Positions 8,428 to 20,577 of a stretch of 64,000 nt of DNA are shown piece by piece. The number at the start of each line of letters is the position of its first letter. Within the stretch, counting starts at the first letter, position 1. This stretch comes from Aquicella lusitana (GTDB lineage: Bacteria > Pseudomonadota > Gammaproteobacteria > DSM-16500). The position numbers and the translations under genes are program-made. Below the pieces are notes generated by a model. That model was not told the DNA's origin, ran no database searches, and saw nothing but the letters and a program-made list of their open reading frames with translations. The stretch is from assembly GCF_902459475.1 (NCBI RefSeq), contig NZ_LR699115.1, forward strand, positions 62,001-126,000, given 5' to 3'.

Positions 8428-9107
8428 CCAATTTAATTGCTTACTTACCCGATTTATTAAGCGGCTTGTCCGTTACCCTCACGCTAATGCTGGCGTCGGT
8501 GGCAGCAGGTTTAGTGCTAGCTGTTTTAATGACGCTCTGTAGTATTTCTGAAAATATATTTCTGCAAAAGCCAGTCAACCTATTTATTTTCTTTATTCGT
8601 GGCACACCTCTACTCGTGCAGCTTTTTCTAGTTTATTACGGGCTTGGTCAGTTTGAATGGATAAGGCATTCATTTCTCTGGATCGCCCTCCGTGAGCCGA
8701 CGGTATGTGCGATCATCGCGCTTTCTGTAAATACGGCTTGTTATACGTCTATTCTGCTAAAAGGCGCGATTCACTCTGTTCCTAAAAGTGAAATCGCTGC
8801 TTGCGAAGCGCTTGGCATGTCAAAATGGCTGGCGTTGCGCCGCATTATTCTGCCCCGCGCTTTTCGTATTGCTTTACCTGCGTACTCTAATGAAGTAATT
8901 ATTGTATTAAAGTGTACATCGCTTGCCAGCACGATTACCCTGCTTGATCTGATGGGCGTAACGCAACAGTTAATCGCACAAACTTATGACACGATTACTT
9001 TGTATTTACTAGCCGGGACCCTATACTTGTCACTGAATGCTGTCATTATCAGTGTATTCAAAATAGTGGAAAGAGGGTGCAGGATTCCTACCCAACACGC
9101 GCGATAG
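8424..9107 (+). CDS. artM: Amino-acid ABC permease subunit (ArtM type)
   Basis: 227 residues, the second permease half. The EAA loop reads SEIAACEALGMSKWLALRRIILPRA, and FFIRGTPLLVQLFLVYYGL is the characteristic RGTPLLVQ helix of this family. The start overlaps the preceding subunit by four bases. It ends the operon; a large inverted repeat follows from 9117. Confidence 0.88.
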   Translation: MTNLIAYLPDLLSGLSVTLTLMLASVAAGLVLAVLMTLCSISENIFLQKPVNLFIFFIRGTPLLVQLFLVYYGLGQFEWIRHSFLWIALREPTVCAIIALSVNTACYTSILLKGAIHSVPKSEIAACEALGMSKWLALRRIILPRAFRIALPAYSNEVIIVLKCTSLASTITLLDLMGVTQQLIAQTYDTITLYLLAGTLYLSLNAVIISVFKIVERGCRIPTQHAR

Positions 9108-9116
9108 ATTGCGATG

Positions 9117-9275
9117 GGAGCATGACCCGTTTTTAGCAGCAAGAGTAACCATTCTCTGCTGCTCCTTTTGCAAAGAAACGACTTGGTTTTTGTCGCAGAA
9201 CAAGCCGGTGAAAGAGCGGGTTCCCCTTGTTCTGGAAAAAAAGTTACTCTAGCTGCTAAAAGCGGGTAGTGCTCC
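9117..9275. repeat. Structured dispersed repeat, complete copy
   Basis: About 159 bp with long imperfect terminal inverted repeats: GGAGCAtgACCCGtTTTTAG (from 9117) pairs with the complement of the segment ending in CGGGTagTGCTCC (9275), and the pairing extends through AGCAGC.AGAGTAAC (to 9150, and from 9243). The interior holds a perfect 9-bp stem, CAGAACAAG (9196-9204) with CTTGTTCTG (9226-9234). The right two-thirds recur near 46793-46912. It lies between artM and the thiamine operon. No coding potential and no evident target duplication were seen. Confidence 0.75.
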
Positions 9276-9282
9276 AATTGGA

Positions 9283-9311
9283 TTAACTGGATTCTAAAAA
9301 AAAATTATGTT
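9283..9311 (+). promoter_or_regulatory. Possible promoter of the thiamine operon
   Basis: TTAACT (9283-9288), a 17-base spacer rich in A, and TATGTT (9306-9311) form a moderate sigma-70-type promoter placed about 15 bases before the riboswitch. Confidence 0.4.
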
Positions 9312-9326
9312 TAAATGTGTGCGCTT

Positions 9327-9413
9327 GTTCACTAGGGGTGCTTCAGGTTTTCCTGAAGCTGAGAGAGTCCCTTTGAACCTGATCGGGCTAGGGCCTGCGT
9401 AGGGAATGTGACT
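9327..9413 (+). promoter_or_regulatory. TPP riboswitch (THI element)
   Basis: The conserved core is plain: GGGGTGC, then a stem CTTCAGG/CCTGAAG, the invariant CTGAGA (9359-9364), CCCTTTGAACCTGATC, and GCGTAGGGAA. A short closing helix TCAC/GTGA joins 9329-9332 with 9408-9411. The element binds thiamine pyrophosphate and lowers expression of the downstream genes. It precedes thiC by about 80 bases. Confidence 0.95.
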
Positions 9414-9453
9414 AGACATGCAAAAACTTTCGGTTTTGTGACTATTCTTGCGT

Positions 9454-12232
<2,779 letters not shown>

Positions 12233-12240
<8 letters not shown>

Positions 12241-12436
12241 TGTGCAGCTTAATGCGCAAGCAATCACAGTGGAATCCAATTTATCATTGGCAGCGTTATT
12301 GCATGCGCAGGGTTACCAGGAAACGTATTTTGCTGTCGCGCTTAACCGGCGCTTTGTTTCGCGTAGTGAGCACGCCATTACTTTTTTACAAGAAGGCGAT
12401 CAAATCGAAATTATTTTTCCCATGCAGGGAGGTTAG
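12233..12436 (+). CDS. thiS: Sulfur carrier protein ThiS
   Basis: 67 residues with the ubiquitin-like beta-grasp pattern and the essential C-terminal Gly-Gly (FPMQGG), which becomes a thiocarboxylate that donates sulfur to the thiazole ring. Internal segments [13 protein letters not shown] and [10 protein letters not shown] fit the family. It overlaps the end of thiO and stops one base before thiG. Confidence 0.93.
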
Positions 12437-12437
12437 T

Positions 12438-13226
12438 ATGTGGAAATTGGCGGATGAAATACTTTCCAGTCGATTACTGTTAGGCACCGCACAATATCCT
12501 TCATTGCAGACGATGCGTGACGCCATTCATGCTTCTGGTGCAAATGTGATTACTGTTTCACTGCGTCGCCAATCGCCGCAGGAAAAAAGCGGTAGTGCAT
12601 TCTGGCAATATATAAAGGAATCAGGCTGCCATTTACTGCCGAACACGGCAGGTTGTCACTGCGCACAGGATGCGATTACCACAGCAGAAATGGCCAGAGA
12701 AATTTTTCAGACGCACTGGATCAAGCTGGAAGTGATTGGCGACGATTATAATTTGCAGCCTGATCCTTTTGAACTCGTTAAAGCAGCGAGTATGCTGATT
12801 CATAAGGGATTTGAAGTGTTTCCCTACTGCACGGACGATCTGGTTTTATGTAAGCGCCTAATGGATGTCGGTTGTCGGATTTTAATGCCATGGGGCGCAC
12901 CCATTGGTTCCGGTAAAGGCCTTGTTAATCCTTATTCGTTAGAAATGCTTCGCACACGTCTTCCTGAAGTAACATTAATCGTGGATGCAGGCATTGGCAA
13001 ACCTTCCCACGCAACCCAAGCCATGGAACTGGGCTTTGACGCAGTCTTATTAAACACGGCCGTCGCATTGGCAAATGATCCTGTCCGTATGGCAACAGCA
13101 TTTCAGCATGCGGTGATCGCCGGGCGGGCAGCATATGAATCTGGCATGATGCCAGAAAGGAACATGGCGCATCCCAGCACATCTCTGCTTGATACGCCTT
13201 TTTGGCACCAGGAAGCGCAGGCATGA
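12438..13226 (+). CDS. thiG: Thiazole synthase ThiG
   Basis: 262 residues, starting [21 protein letters not shown] right after thiS. The lysine that forms the Schiff base with deoxyxylulose phosphate is K96 in WIKLEVIGD, followed by [19 protein letters not shown] and [12 protein letters not shown] form the phosphate-binding end of the barrel. ThiG joins deoxyxylulose phosphate, the ThiO product and ThiS sulfur into the thiazole. The stop overlaps the start of thiDE (ATGA). Confidence 0.95.
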   Translation: MWKLADEILSSRLLLGTAQYPSLQTMRDAIHASGANVITVSLRRQSPQEKSGSAFWQYIKESGCHLLPNTAGCHCAQDAITTAEMAREIFQTHWIKLEVIGDDYNLQPDPFELVKAASMLIHKGFEVFPYCTDDLVLCKRLMDVGCRILMPWGAPIGSGKGLVNPYSLEMLRTRLPEVTLIVDAGIGKPSHATQAMELGFDAVLLNTAVALANDPVRMATAFQHAVIAGRAAYESGMMPERNMAHPSTSLLDTPFWHQEAQA

Positions 13227-14701
13227 TGAAACCCATCGTCTGGACCATTGCAGGTTCGGATCCGAGCGGTGGCGCGGGCATGCAGGCTGATTTGCGTGTG
13301 CTTGAGCGGCTTGGCGTCCGGAGCGCTTCAGTGGTGACTGCTGTTACCTCTCAGAATTCAAATATCCTAACTGCAACACATTATTTGCCGCCACATCACA
13401 TCGATGCACAGCTTACCGCGCTCACTGCCGAGTTGCCCGCGACGGTAGTGAAAATCGGCATGCTCGGTAGCAGGGGAGCGGTGAATTGCATCGCCCGTTT
13501 TTTGAAGCTGTATGATGGCCAGAGTGTGTTGGATCCCGTGTGTGTGGCAACCTCTGGCAAGCCTTTGTTCAGAGGCAGTATTCGAATGTATCTGTCGCAG
13601 TTAAAACAATTGTTTCCATACCTTGACCTGTTGACGCCGAATGTGCCTGAGGCGGAAGCCATACTAGGTTGTCGGATTCATTCCCATCAAGATATAGAAA
13701 GAGCGGCGCGAGAGATACTTTCGCTGGGCGTCAAAAATATTTTAATTAAAGGCGGGCACGTTGATCATGACGCGCTGAGCCAGGACTATTGGACGAATGG
13801 CAGCGAATCTTTTTGGATGGCAAGCGACCGTTATCCGCAAAAAAAATACCGCGGGTCTGGCTGTGTATTGTCCTCTGCTATTGCTGCAGCTCTTGCGCTT
13901 AATCATGAAATGAAAGATGCCATTGTCATGGCAAAAATGTACATCAATAGGGAAATCCGTCTAGCTCAAACATTGTGGACAAGGACGGATTTAGTGCAGC
14001 AAACAAGCTGGCCAACGTGTGAAATGGATTTGCCTCGCGTGTCCAAAAAGCCGCTTAGCCTCGTTGCAGCGTCTTTTCCTAATTGCGGACCGAGACCACT
14101 TGGCTTGTATCCTATTGTTGACAGTAGTGACTGGTTGCAAACTTTATTGCCATTGGGCGTTACGACTATCCAATTGCGAATCAAGCATCAAACTGGCAAG
14201 ACATTGGAAAAAGAAATTCAACGCAGCATTCTTTTGGCAAAAAAATACAAAGCGCGCCTTTTTATTAATGATGAATGGGAAAAAGCGCTTGCCTTTGGCG
14301 CTTACGGCGTGCATCTGGGGCAGGAAGATTTACAGTTGGCAGATATAAAAAAAATAAATGAGGCGGGCTTACGTTTGGGCGTTAGTACCCATTGTTATTA
14401 TGAAGTAGCAAGAGCACACGCTATTCAACCTTCTTATATTGCCTGTGGTCCCATTTTTCCTACAACGAGTAAGATGATGTCCTTTGCTCCACAAGGAATT
14501 TTGAATTTAAAAAACTGGTGCAGCCTGTTAAATCAGTATCCTTTGGTCGCAATAGGCGGAATTAACAGGGCAAATATTGACAATGTCCTTGCGACAGGCG
14601 TGAGCGGCGTCGCCATGATTTCGGCGATTACTAAAGCGGAGGACCCCATTGCCTCCACCCGAAAATTATTACAAATAGTGGATCATTATCAATGCCGTTG
14701 A
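13223..14701 (+). CDS. thiDE: Fused HMP-P kinase / thiamine phosphate synthase (ThiD-ThiE)
   Basis: 492 residues, two enzymes in one chain. Residues 1-255 are Thi[18 protein letters not shown] at the start, [22 protein letters not shown] and a [13 protein letters not shown] anion hole; it phosphorylates hydroxymethylpyrimidine phosphate. Residues from about 295 to the end are Thi[52 protein letters not shown] and VAIGGIN; it couples the pyrimidine and thiazole parts. The order ThiD then ThiE is a known bacterial fusion. It overlaps thiF by ten bases. Confidence 0.93.
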   Translation: MMKPIVWTIAGSDPSGGAGMQADLRVLERLGVRSASVVTAVTSQNSNILTATHYLPPHHIDAQLTALTAELPATVVKIGMLGSRGAVNCIARFLKLYDGQSVLDPVCVATSGKPLFRGSIRMYLSQLKQLFPYLDLLTPNVPEAEAILGCRIHSHQDIERAAREILSLGVKNILIKGGHVDHDALSQDYWTNGSESFWMASDRYPQKKYRGSGCVLSSAIAAALALNHEMKDAIVMAKMYINREIRLAQTLWTRTDLVQQTSWPTCEMDLPRVSKKPLSLVAASFPNCGPRPLGLYPIVDSSDWLQTLLPLGVTTIQLRIKHQTGKTLEKEIQRSILLAKKYKARLFINDEWEKALAFGAYGVHLGQEDLQLADIKKINEAGLRLGVSTHCYYEVARAHAIQPSYIACGPIFPTTSKMMSFAPQGILNLKNWCSLLNQYPLVAIGGINRANIDNVLATGVSGVAMISAITKAEDPIASTRKLLQIVDHYQCR

Positions 14702-15795
14702 CTGAAATGGAATTTAACCGTTATATCAGGCAAATCCATCTAAAAAATATAGGCGTGGAAGGCCAGCAAAAATTAAAAAAAGCGCGCGTATTATGTGTGG
14801 GCGCTGGCGGTCTTGGTTCGCCTCTGCTCGTTTACCTTGCGGCAGCGGGTGTAGGTACGATCGGTATTATCGATCACGATGCAGTAGAAATAAGCAATCT
14901 GCCGAGACAAATTCTTTATCAGGATAGGCATGTAGGAGAGCAGAAAGTTTGCGCCGCTAAAACGCAGCTGATGAAGCTCAATCCCGCATGCGAGATCAAG
15001 ACGTATAATGAAAAACTGGATTCAACCAATGCACCTGCGCTGATTGATCAATTTGATATTGTGGCTGATTGTACCGATAATTTTGCTGCACGCTATCTTA
15101 TCAATGAGCATTGTGTTGCGTTGGGCAAACCCTTTGTGTTTGCGAGTATTCATGAGTTCGAAGGGCAGTGTTCTATTTTTCTTGGCGATGAAGGACCGTG
15201 CTACCAGTGTCTTTTTCCTGCAACATCACAAAACGGCATGCTGCCGGATTGCCGTACGGCCGGTGTGCTGGGTGTATTGCCTGGCTTGCTGGGCCTGATT
15301 CAGGCAGCTGAAATAATAAAATGGATTGTGGGGCAGGGTACTTTACTCGCGGGTCGCGTCATGATGGTTGATATGCTAACCATGCAGTTTCGTGAATTCA
15401 GTTTATCGCATAATCCGGATTGTGAAACCTGCAAAAGATATCGTATGATGAGGCCTTCAAAAATTGAAAGGCAGCAGAGAGACGTTAAAATGAATGACTA
15501 CATTATTTCACCTAGCGAGCTGAGTCACGCTTTAGAAAACAATCAGGATATTCAACTGGTAGATGTCAGGACACCTGAAAAACACCAGGCATTTAACATT
15601 GGCGGCACGCTGATTCCACTGGAAGAATTGCCAAACCGCTTTCAGGAGCTGGACCCTAATAAAATGGTAGTGACTTATTGCACGTCGGGCGGCAAGAGTA
15701 TGACCGCATTACAATTTTTATTGAGCGCTGGCTTCAAGTCGGTGAAATCACTGGATGGTGGCATGACTGCCTGGCAAAAGGAAAAACTGAAATAG
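14692..15795 (+). CDS. thiF: ThiF/MoeB-type adenylyltransferase with C-terminal rhodanese domain
   Basis: 367 residues. Residues 1-255 are an E1-like adenylation domain: VGAGGLGSP nucleotide loop, SNLPRQILY, the CTDNFAARYLIN loop, two zinc Cys pairs (CYQC, CETC) and a cysteine C187 in PDCRTAGVLG. Residues about 275-365 are a rhodanese domain with active-site C330 in YCTSGGKS. It would adenylate the ThiS C-terminus and may also bring the sulfur through the rhodanese cysteine. The position at the end of the thiamine operon favours ThiF; MoeB-like action on MoaD cannot be excluded. Confidence 0.88.
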   Translation: MPLTEMEFNRYIRQIHLKNIGVEGQQKLKKARVLCVGAGGLGSPLLVYLAAAGVGTIGIIDHDAVEISNLPRQILYQDRHVGEQKVCAAKTQLMKLNPACEIKTYNEKLDSTNAPALIDQFDIVADCTDNFAARYLINEHCVALGKPFVFASIHEFEGQCSIFLGDEGPCYQCLFPATSQNGMLPDCRTAGVLGVLPGLLGLIQAAEIIKWIVGQGTLLAGRVMMVDMLTMQFREFSLSHNPDCETCKRYRMMRPSKIERQQRDVKMNDYIISPSELSHALENNQDIQLVDVRTPEKHQAFNIGGTLIPLEELPNRFQELDPNKMVVTYCTSGGKSMTALQFLLSAGFKSVKSLDGGMTAWQKEKLK

Positions 15796-15822
15796 CAGAT
15801 AGCGAGCTCGCGCCTGATGGGA

Positions 15823-16839
15823 TTATGTCCATTTGACGATGACAAAAACGCTCGCAAGTAGCCAGATAAAAAGCATCGTTGCGAGATAAAGAGGCTTTAA
15901 CCCTACTTTTTTAATTTTGTTCCATTTCGTTTCGATGCCGATCGCTCCCATGGCCATGGTCAACAAAATAATATCGATTTGGTTGATCACGTTGATGAGT
16001 TGAGCCGATAAGAGATTCAGTGAATTAAAGGCAATCACCAGAACAAAGCCAATGGCAAACCAGGGAATAGTTAGCCGGGTTTTGCTGTTATTCTCTGCCT
16101 GTCTCGAAGTGCGGCTGAGTAAAAGAGAAAGCAAGATGAGCGCGGGAACCAGCAATAGCACGCGAATCATTTTGACAATCACGGCGATTTTACCAGCTTC
16201 AGCACTAATATTAGCGCCAGCGACTAATGCTTGTGCTACTTCATGAATACTTGCGCCGGCAAAAATCCCGAATTGATTGTTGCTAAAACCAAATAGCCCA
16301 GCATGCTGAAGCAAGGGGTAAAGAAACATGGAAGCTGTGCCAAAAAGGACGACTGTGCCGACAGCAACCGCCGCCTTATAGGAATCGCTTTTTAAAATAT
16401 CTTCAACAGCAAGCACTGCAGCAGCACCGCAAATAGCGGCACCGGCGCTGATGAGCAGTGATAAGTCAGGATCGAGTTTAAACACTTTTCTACCCAACAA
16501 ATAACCTGCGCTAAGCGTGAAAGTGACAACAAATATATCCAGCAACAGCGCCTCTAAGCCTACGGAAGCGATCTGCTGAAAACTGATACGAAAGCCATAT
16601 AGCATGATTGCTGTGCGTAATAAACGCTTCGCGGCGAATTGAATACCGGGAGACCAGGAACCAGGATACGGTAAGGCATTGCCAAACAGCATACCCAGCA
16701 AAATAGCAATCACAAGCGAACTGATACCAGTGGCAGCGAGCCAAGGCAGGGTCATAATGGAATAGCTGATAGCAGCAAGTGTGGCCACAAATAAGAGACC
16801 AAGCACAGGCTGGGATGGATGGGTCGTCGAAGATATCAT
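15823..16839 (-). CDS. YeiH/UPF0324-family membrane protein
   Basis: 338 residues with about ten membrane helices, the usual length of the family (Cons_hypoth698, often called putative sulfate exporter). Recognisable parts are LLRTAIMLYGFRISFQQIAS, ISAGAAICGAAAVLAVED and GIFAGASIHEVAQALVAGA. The substrate is not established. It is divergent from an ArsR-type regulator across about 130 bases; YeiH genes are often beside regulators of sulfur or redox response. Confidence 0.85.
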   Translation of the reverse strand: MISSTTHPSQPVLGLLFVATLAAISYSIMTLPWLAATGISSLVIAILLGMLFGNALPYPGSWSPGIQFAAKRLLRTAIMLYGFRISFQQIASVGLEALLLDIFVVTFTLSAGYLLGRKVFKLDPDLSLLISAGAAICGAAAVLAVEDILKSDSYKAAVAVGTVVLFGTASMFLYPLLQHAGLFGFSNNQFGIFAGASIHEVAQALVAGANISAEAGKIAVIVKMIRVLLLVPALILLSLLLSRTSRQAENNSKTRLTIPWFAIGFVLVIAFNSLNLLSAQLINVINQIDIILLTMAMGAIGIETKWNKIKKVGLKPLYLATMLFIWLLASVFVIVKWT

Positions 16840-16938
16840 GTCTTACGCACTTTACAGTTGATCGATTCAGTCGTCTTCCGCCACACGGAAAGGCATATTG
16901 TATAACACTTAGTCATAAGGATGAAGTGAAAGCTATAA

Positions 16939-16966
16939 TTGACATATTGCAAAATCCCGATATAAT
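16939..16966 (+). promoter_or_regulatory. Consensus promoter, probably giving a leaderless mRNA
   Basis: TTGACA (16939-16944), a 16-base spacer and TATAAT (16961-16966). The ATG of the regulator gene is at 16973, seven bases after the -10 box, where transcription should start. CGATAT occurs at 16958-16963 and again at 16969-16974, eleven bases apart, overlapping the -10 box and the start codon; a third CGATAT is at 17305-17310 upstream of the reductase gene. Confidence 0.65.
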
Positions 16967-16972
16967 AACGAT

Positions 16973-17275
16973 ATGAATGTCATTACTATTTTTAAAGCCT
17001 TATCGAACGAAACGCGCCTGAATATCCTTAAGTGGTTGAAGGAGCCTGGAAAACATTTTGTCTCAACGCATTGTGACGTTGAAAAGGATGGCGTCTGTGT
17101 TGGTTTAATTGAGAAGAAGGCGGGACTTTCCCAATCGACCATCTCACAATATCTTTCACTGCTTCAACAGGCGGGGTTGATTACTATGGAGCGTTCCGGC
17201 CAATGGACTTATTGCAAGCTGAATGAAAAGACCATTAAGGAATGGATTGCAATGTTAAGGCATGAATTAATATAA
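16973..17275 (+). CDS. ArsR-family winged-helix regulator
   Basis: 100 residues. The HTH region reads GLIEKKAGLSQSTISQYLSLLQQAGLI, followed by a beta wing (ERSGQWTYCKLNE); FKALSNETRLNILKWL is the typical ArsR opening. Two cysteines near residues 41 and 49 (HCDVEKDGVC) lie before the HTH and could sense metal or redox change; that is inference. It is followed by an Old Yellow Enzyme gene 70 bases downstream and is divergent from YeiH, so either may be its target. The start sits at the predicted transcription start (see the promoter entry). Confidence 0.85.
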   Translation: MNVITIFKALSNETRLNILKWLKEPGKHFVSTHCDVEKDGVCVGLIEKKAGLSQSTISQYLSLLQQAGLITMERSGQWTYCKLNEKTIKEWIAMLRHELI

Positions 17276-17344
17276 AATTTTTGCCTTATTATATTGAGAT
17301 TTTTCGATATTTAAATATAGCTATAAACCTATAAAGGAGCGGAG

Positions 17345-18400
17345 ATGAATAACAATAACAGTCTTTTTAGCCCTTATCAGCTAAACCAAGCGCTTGTGCT
17401 AAAGAACCGAATTGTGATGGCACCCATGACGCGCAGTATGGCAGCGGATCAGTTTGTGCCTACTGCGCAGATGGCGGAATACTATGCTAGGCGTACCGAT
17501 GCTGGATTGATTGTGACAGAAGGCACGATCATCCGCCCTGATGCTCAGGGCTATCCTGCTGTTCCCGGTATCTATACGAAGGCGCAAATCAATGGCTGGC
17601 GGCGCGTGACGGATGCGGTGCACGCGAAACGGGGTGTGATATTCATGCAAATCTGGCATGTGGGCCGGGTTAGCCACCCATCCTATCTGAATGGCGAATT
17701 GCCGCTTGCGCCGTCTGCAACTGTGATGATGGGCCGGGTGAAACGGGGTGAAGGGATGACACATGGGGAATCACGCGCCGTTACACTGGCTGAAATTAAT
17801 GATCTGATCGCAAGTTATGCGCAAGCCGCCAAAAATGCGATAGAGGCCGGTTTCGACGGTGTCGAGATTCATGGTGCAAATGGTTATTTGATCGATCAGT
17901 TTCTGCATTATCACACTAACCATCGAACAGATCGCTACGGCGGCTCGCCCAACAATATGGCGCGCTTTGCACTGGAAGTCGTTAAAGCCTGCGGCGAAGC
18001 CATCGGATATGAGCGGGTGGCGATTCGATTATCCCCCGGTGCTTATTTGAATGAAATAATAGGCGATGCACGAGACAGTCTAGTATTTGAATACTTGTTG
18101 AAAGCATTAAATGTATTTTCCATTGCTTATGTTCATACCGGCGACGATGACAATACCAGAACGTATTCTGAATTAGGTAATAGCACAACGACAGCGTTTA
18201 TACGTTCCTTTTATAAAGGAACATTAATTGCCTGCGGCAATTATTCGCAGGAAGGTGCTAAAGCGGGAATAGACAATAATGCATTCGACCTTGTCGCATT
18301 CGGCAGGCCTTTTATTGCAAATCCTGATCTGGTTAATTTGCTCAGACATCAACATCCTGTTCAACAGTTTGATGCAAGTATGCTGTCAACCTTATATTAA
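17345..18400 (+). CDS. Old Yellow Enzyme family alkene reductase (NemA-like)
   Basis: 351 residues, a complete FMN-dependent NADPH oxidoreductase barrel. MAPMTRSMA near the N-terminus, IMQIWHVGRVSHPSYL, and FDGVEIHGANGYLIDQFLHY followed by NHRTDRYGGS are diagnostic; the His and Asn of HGAN bind the carbonyl of the substrate. FGRPFIANPDL closes the barrel. Such enzymes reduce electrophilic alkenes, quinones and nitro compounds. A good GGAG precedes ATG. A redox or electrophile-responsive regulator upstream fits this role. Confidence 0.92.
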   Translation: MNNNNSLFSPYQLNQALVLKNRIVMAPMTRSMAADQFVPTAQMAEYYARRTDAGLIVTEGTIIRPDAQGYPAVPGIYTKAQINGWRRVTDAVHAKRGVIFMQIWHVGRVSHPSYLNGELPLAPSATVMMGRVKRGEGMTHGESRAVTLAEINDLIASYAQAAKNAIEAGFDGVEIHGANGYLIDQFLHYHTNHRTDRYGGSPNNMARFALEVVKACGEAIGYERVAIRLSPGAYLNEIIGDARDSLVFEYLLKALNVFSIAYVHTGDDDNTRTYSELGNSTTTAFIRSFYKGTLIACGNYSQEGAKAGIDNNAFDLVAFGRPFIANPDLVNLLRHQHPVQQFDASMLSTLY

Positions 18401-18423
18401 TACACATAAAACGAGGAATGAAT

Positions 18424-18972
18424 ATGAAGCAGTTGATGATTGTAATCGATATTCAGCAGGAATATATAGCTGAAGGCAGGCCATTTTACATTAAGGGTAT
18501 CGCCCCTTCTTTAAAAAACGCAAAAAGTTTGATCGAGGCCGCGCGTGAAAAACAAATCCCGGTGTGGCATATCAAACATTATCGGGACGGCGGCGATATT
18601 TTTGCGCAAGAAAGTGCATTCAGTGATTTCATCCCAGGATTTGAACCTGCCACAGGTGAAAAAACATTTATTAAGAATCGATACAGTTGTTTTTCATCCC
18701 CTGCTTTTGCAGAACAACTCAATCAAATGCAGCCGGAAGAGATCGTTGTTATCGGATATGGTTCATCCATGTGTTGCCTCTGTACTATCATTGACGGCAT
18801 TCACCGCGGATTCAAATTTACACTGATTGAGGATGCGACAGCTTCTCGTTCGTTCCCTTATGCGAATGAAAATGAAATGCACCGTGCAGCTATTCAAATT
18901 CTGAGACAGTATGCCAACATTGTAAATACGAAAGAATTAATGAATAAACTATCATCACACACCACTGCCTGA
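18424..18972 (+). CDS. Isochorismatase-like cysteine hydrolase
   Basis: 182 residues from the ATG at 18424, chosen because GAGG (18413-18416) is seven bases before it; an in-frame ATG two codons earlier is too close. The fold is shown by MIVIDIQQEY (catalytic Asp), a Lys in IKNRYSCF and the nucleophile region VVIGYGSSMCCLCTIIDGIHRG. Family members hydrolyse isochorismate, nicotinamide or similar amides; the exact substrate cannot be read. It follows the reductase by 23 bases and could share its mRNA. Confidence 0.82.
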   Translation: MKQLMIVIDIQQEYIAEGRPFYIKGIAPSLKNAKSLIEAAREKQIPVWHIKHYRDGGDIFAQESAFSDFIPGFEPATGEKTFIKNRYSCFSSPAFAEQLNQMQPEEIVVIGYGSSMCCLCTIIDGIHRGFKFTLIEDATASRSFPYANENEMHRAAIQILRQYANIVNTKELMNKLSSHTTA

Positions 18973-19116
18973 ATAAGATATATGGATTGAATTTGTATTG
19001 GCAGCTATTTACTCCCGGTGAATATTCGTTATTATAGTTGGAGTTGCTGCCATCTTATTTGAAATCACATTTGTTATCCCGTTTGGAGGGATCACATTAT
19101 CCAGGGAAAAGGAATT

Positions 19117-20577
19117 ATGCCGTACGATGTACCACACATTATTAATGGACAACCCATCGTAATAAAAGAGCGGAATCTGAATATTTATAATCCAGCGACA
19201 GGTGAAGTGATTGGACATGTTGGTGTTGCAGATCAGCTGTTGGTGGATAAAGCAGTGAAGGCAGCACAGTCTGCTTTTGAAACATGGTCGACGACCCCGC
19301 CTCCGCAACGTGCAAAAATTTTGTTTCAGTATAAATTCCTGCTTGACCAAAACATTGATCAACTTGCCAAGCTGGTGACACAGGAACACGGCAAGACATT
19401 GGCTGAAGCAAAAGCATCTGTGCAGCGTGGCATTGATGTAGTGGATTATACTTGCGGCATCCCTAACCATCTCAAAGGCAGCTTTGCGGAAGAAGTAGCA
19501 AAAGACATGGATTGCTATTCGTTGCATCAGCCGCTTGGAGTGTGTGCAGGCATTACGCCCTTTAATTTTCCTGCCATGATTGCGCTCTGGATGTTTCCCA
19601 TGGCGATTGCTTGCGGTAACACCTTTATTTTAAAGCCATCGGAAAAAGATCCGTCCTGCTCTGTGCGATTGATTGAGCTTGCCATGGAGGCAGGCGTGCC
19701 CAAAGGCGTTATCAATCTGGTTCATGGTGACAAAGAAACAGTCGACGTGCTCTTGATGCATCCAGGCATCAAGGCGATCAGTTTTGTTGGATCAAGCGCA
19801 GTGGCCGAACATGTGCATCAAACAGCTACGATACATAACAAACGAGTACAGGCATTTGGCGGCGCCAAAAACCATTGTATTGTCATGCCGGACGCTGATC
19901 CGGATCAGGTTGCGGACGCACTCGTGACTTCAGCCTATGGATCAGCTGGCGAGCGTTGCATGGCGTTATCCGTTGCGACCATTATCGGTGAAAAATTTAC
20001 TGACGCATTAATTGCCAAGATGAAACCCAGAATTGAGCAGCTTAAAATTGGACCCGGAACCGAAGCCGGCGTAGAGATGGGGCCTTTGGTCACGCAGCAG
20101 CATTGGGAGCGAGTAAAATCCTATATCGATATTGGCAAGCAGGAGGGTGCGACGCTGGTAGTTGATGGCAGTGAATACAAACCTAAAAATTTTGAAAGCG
20201 GATTTTTTATGGGCGGGACGCTTTTCGATCATGTTAAACCGTCCATGCGTATTTACCGCGAAGAAATTTTTGGTCCTGTTCTTTCAATCGTGCGCACACC
20301 GGATCTTAACACCGCGCTTAAACTGGTAAATGAGCATGAATACGGCAACGGAACGGCGATTTTTACACGCGATGGTTATGCTGCCCGCACCTTTGCCGAA
20401 AAAGTGCAGGCGGGTATGGTGGGCATTAATGTGCCGGTACCTGTGCCCGTTGCTTATCAAAGTTTTGGCGGGTGGAAGCGTTCCATTTTTTCAGATATAG
20501 GTATGTATGGATCGGAAGCAGTGCGGTTTTATACTAAACTAAAGACAGTGACACAACGCTGGTTTCCAAGGACATGA
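19117..20577 (+). CDS. mmsA: CoA-acylating methylmalonate-semialdehyde dehydrogenase
   Basis: 486 residues, aldehyde dehydrogenase superfamily. Family segments are GVCAGITPFNFPAMIALWMFP, FILKPSEKDPS, FVGSSAVAEHV and the catalytic cysteine C281 in YGSAGERCMA; QSFGGWKRSIFSD near the C-terminus is typical of MmsA. It converts methylmalonate semialdehyde to propionyl-CoA in valine breakdown. AAGGA precedes the ATG. It overlaps mmsB by four bases, which supports the function. Confidence 0.93.
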   Translation: MPYDVPHIINGQPIVIKERNLNIYNPATGEVIGHVGVADQLLVDKAVKAAQSAFETWSTTPPPQRAKILFQYKFLLDQNIDQLAKLVTQEHGKTLAEAKASVQRGIDVVDYTCGIPNHLKGSFAEEVAKDMDCYSLHQPLGVCAGITPFNFPAMIALWMFPMAIACGNTFILKPSEKDPSCSVRLIELAMEAGVPKGVINLVHGDKETVDVLLMHPGIKAISFVGSSAVAEHVHQTATIHNKRVQAFGGAKNHCIVMPDADPDQVADALVTSAYGSAGERCMALSVATIIGEKFTDALIAKMKPRIEQLKIGPGTEAGVEMGPLVTQQHWERVKSYIDIGKQEGATLVVDGSEYKPKNFESGFFMGGTLFDHVKPSMRIYREEIFGPVLSIVRTPDLNTALKLVNEHEYGNGTAIFTRDGYAARTFAEKVQAGMVGINVPVPVPVAYQSFGGWKRSIFSDIGMYGSEAVRFYTKLKTVTQRWFPRT

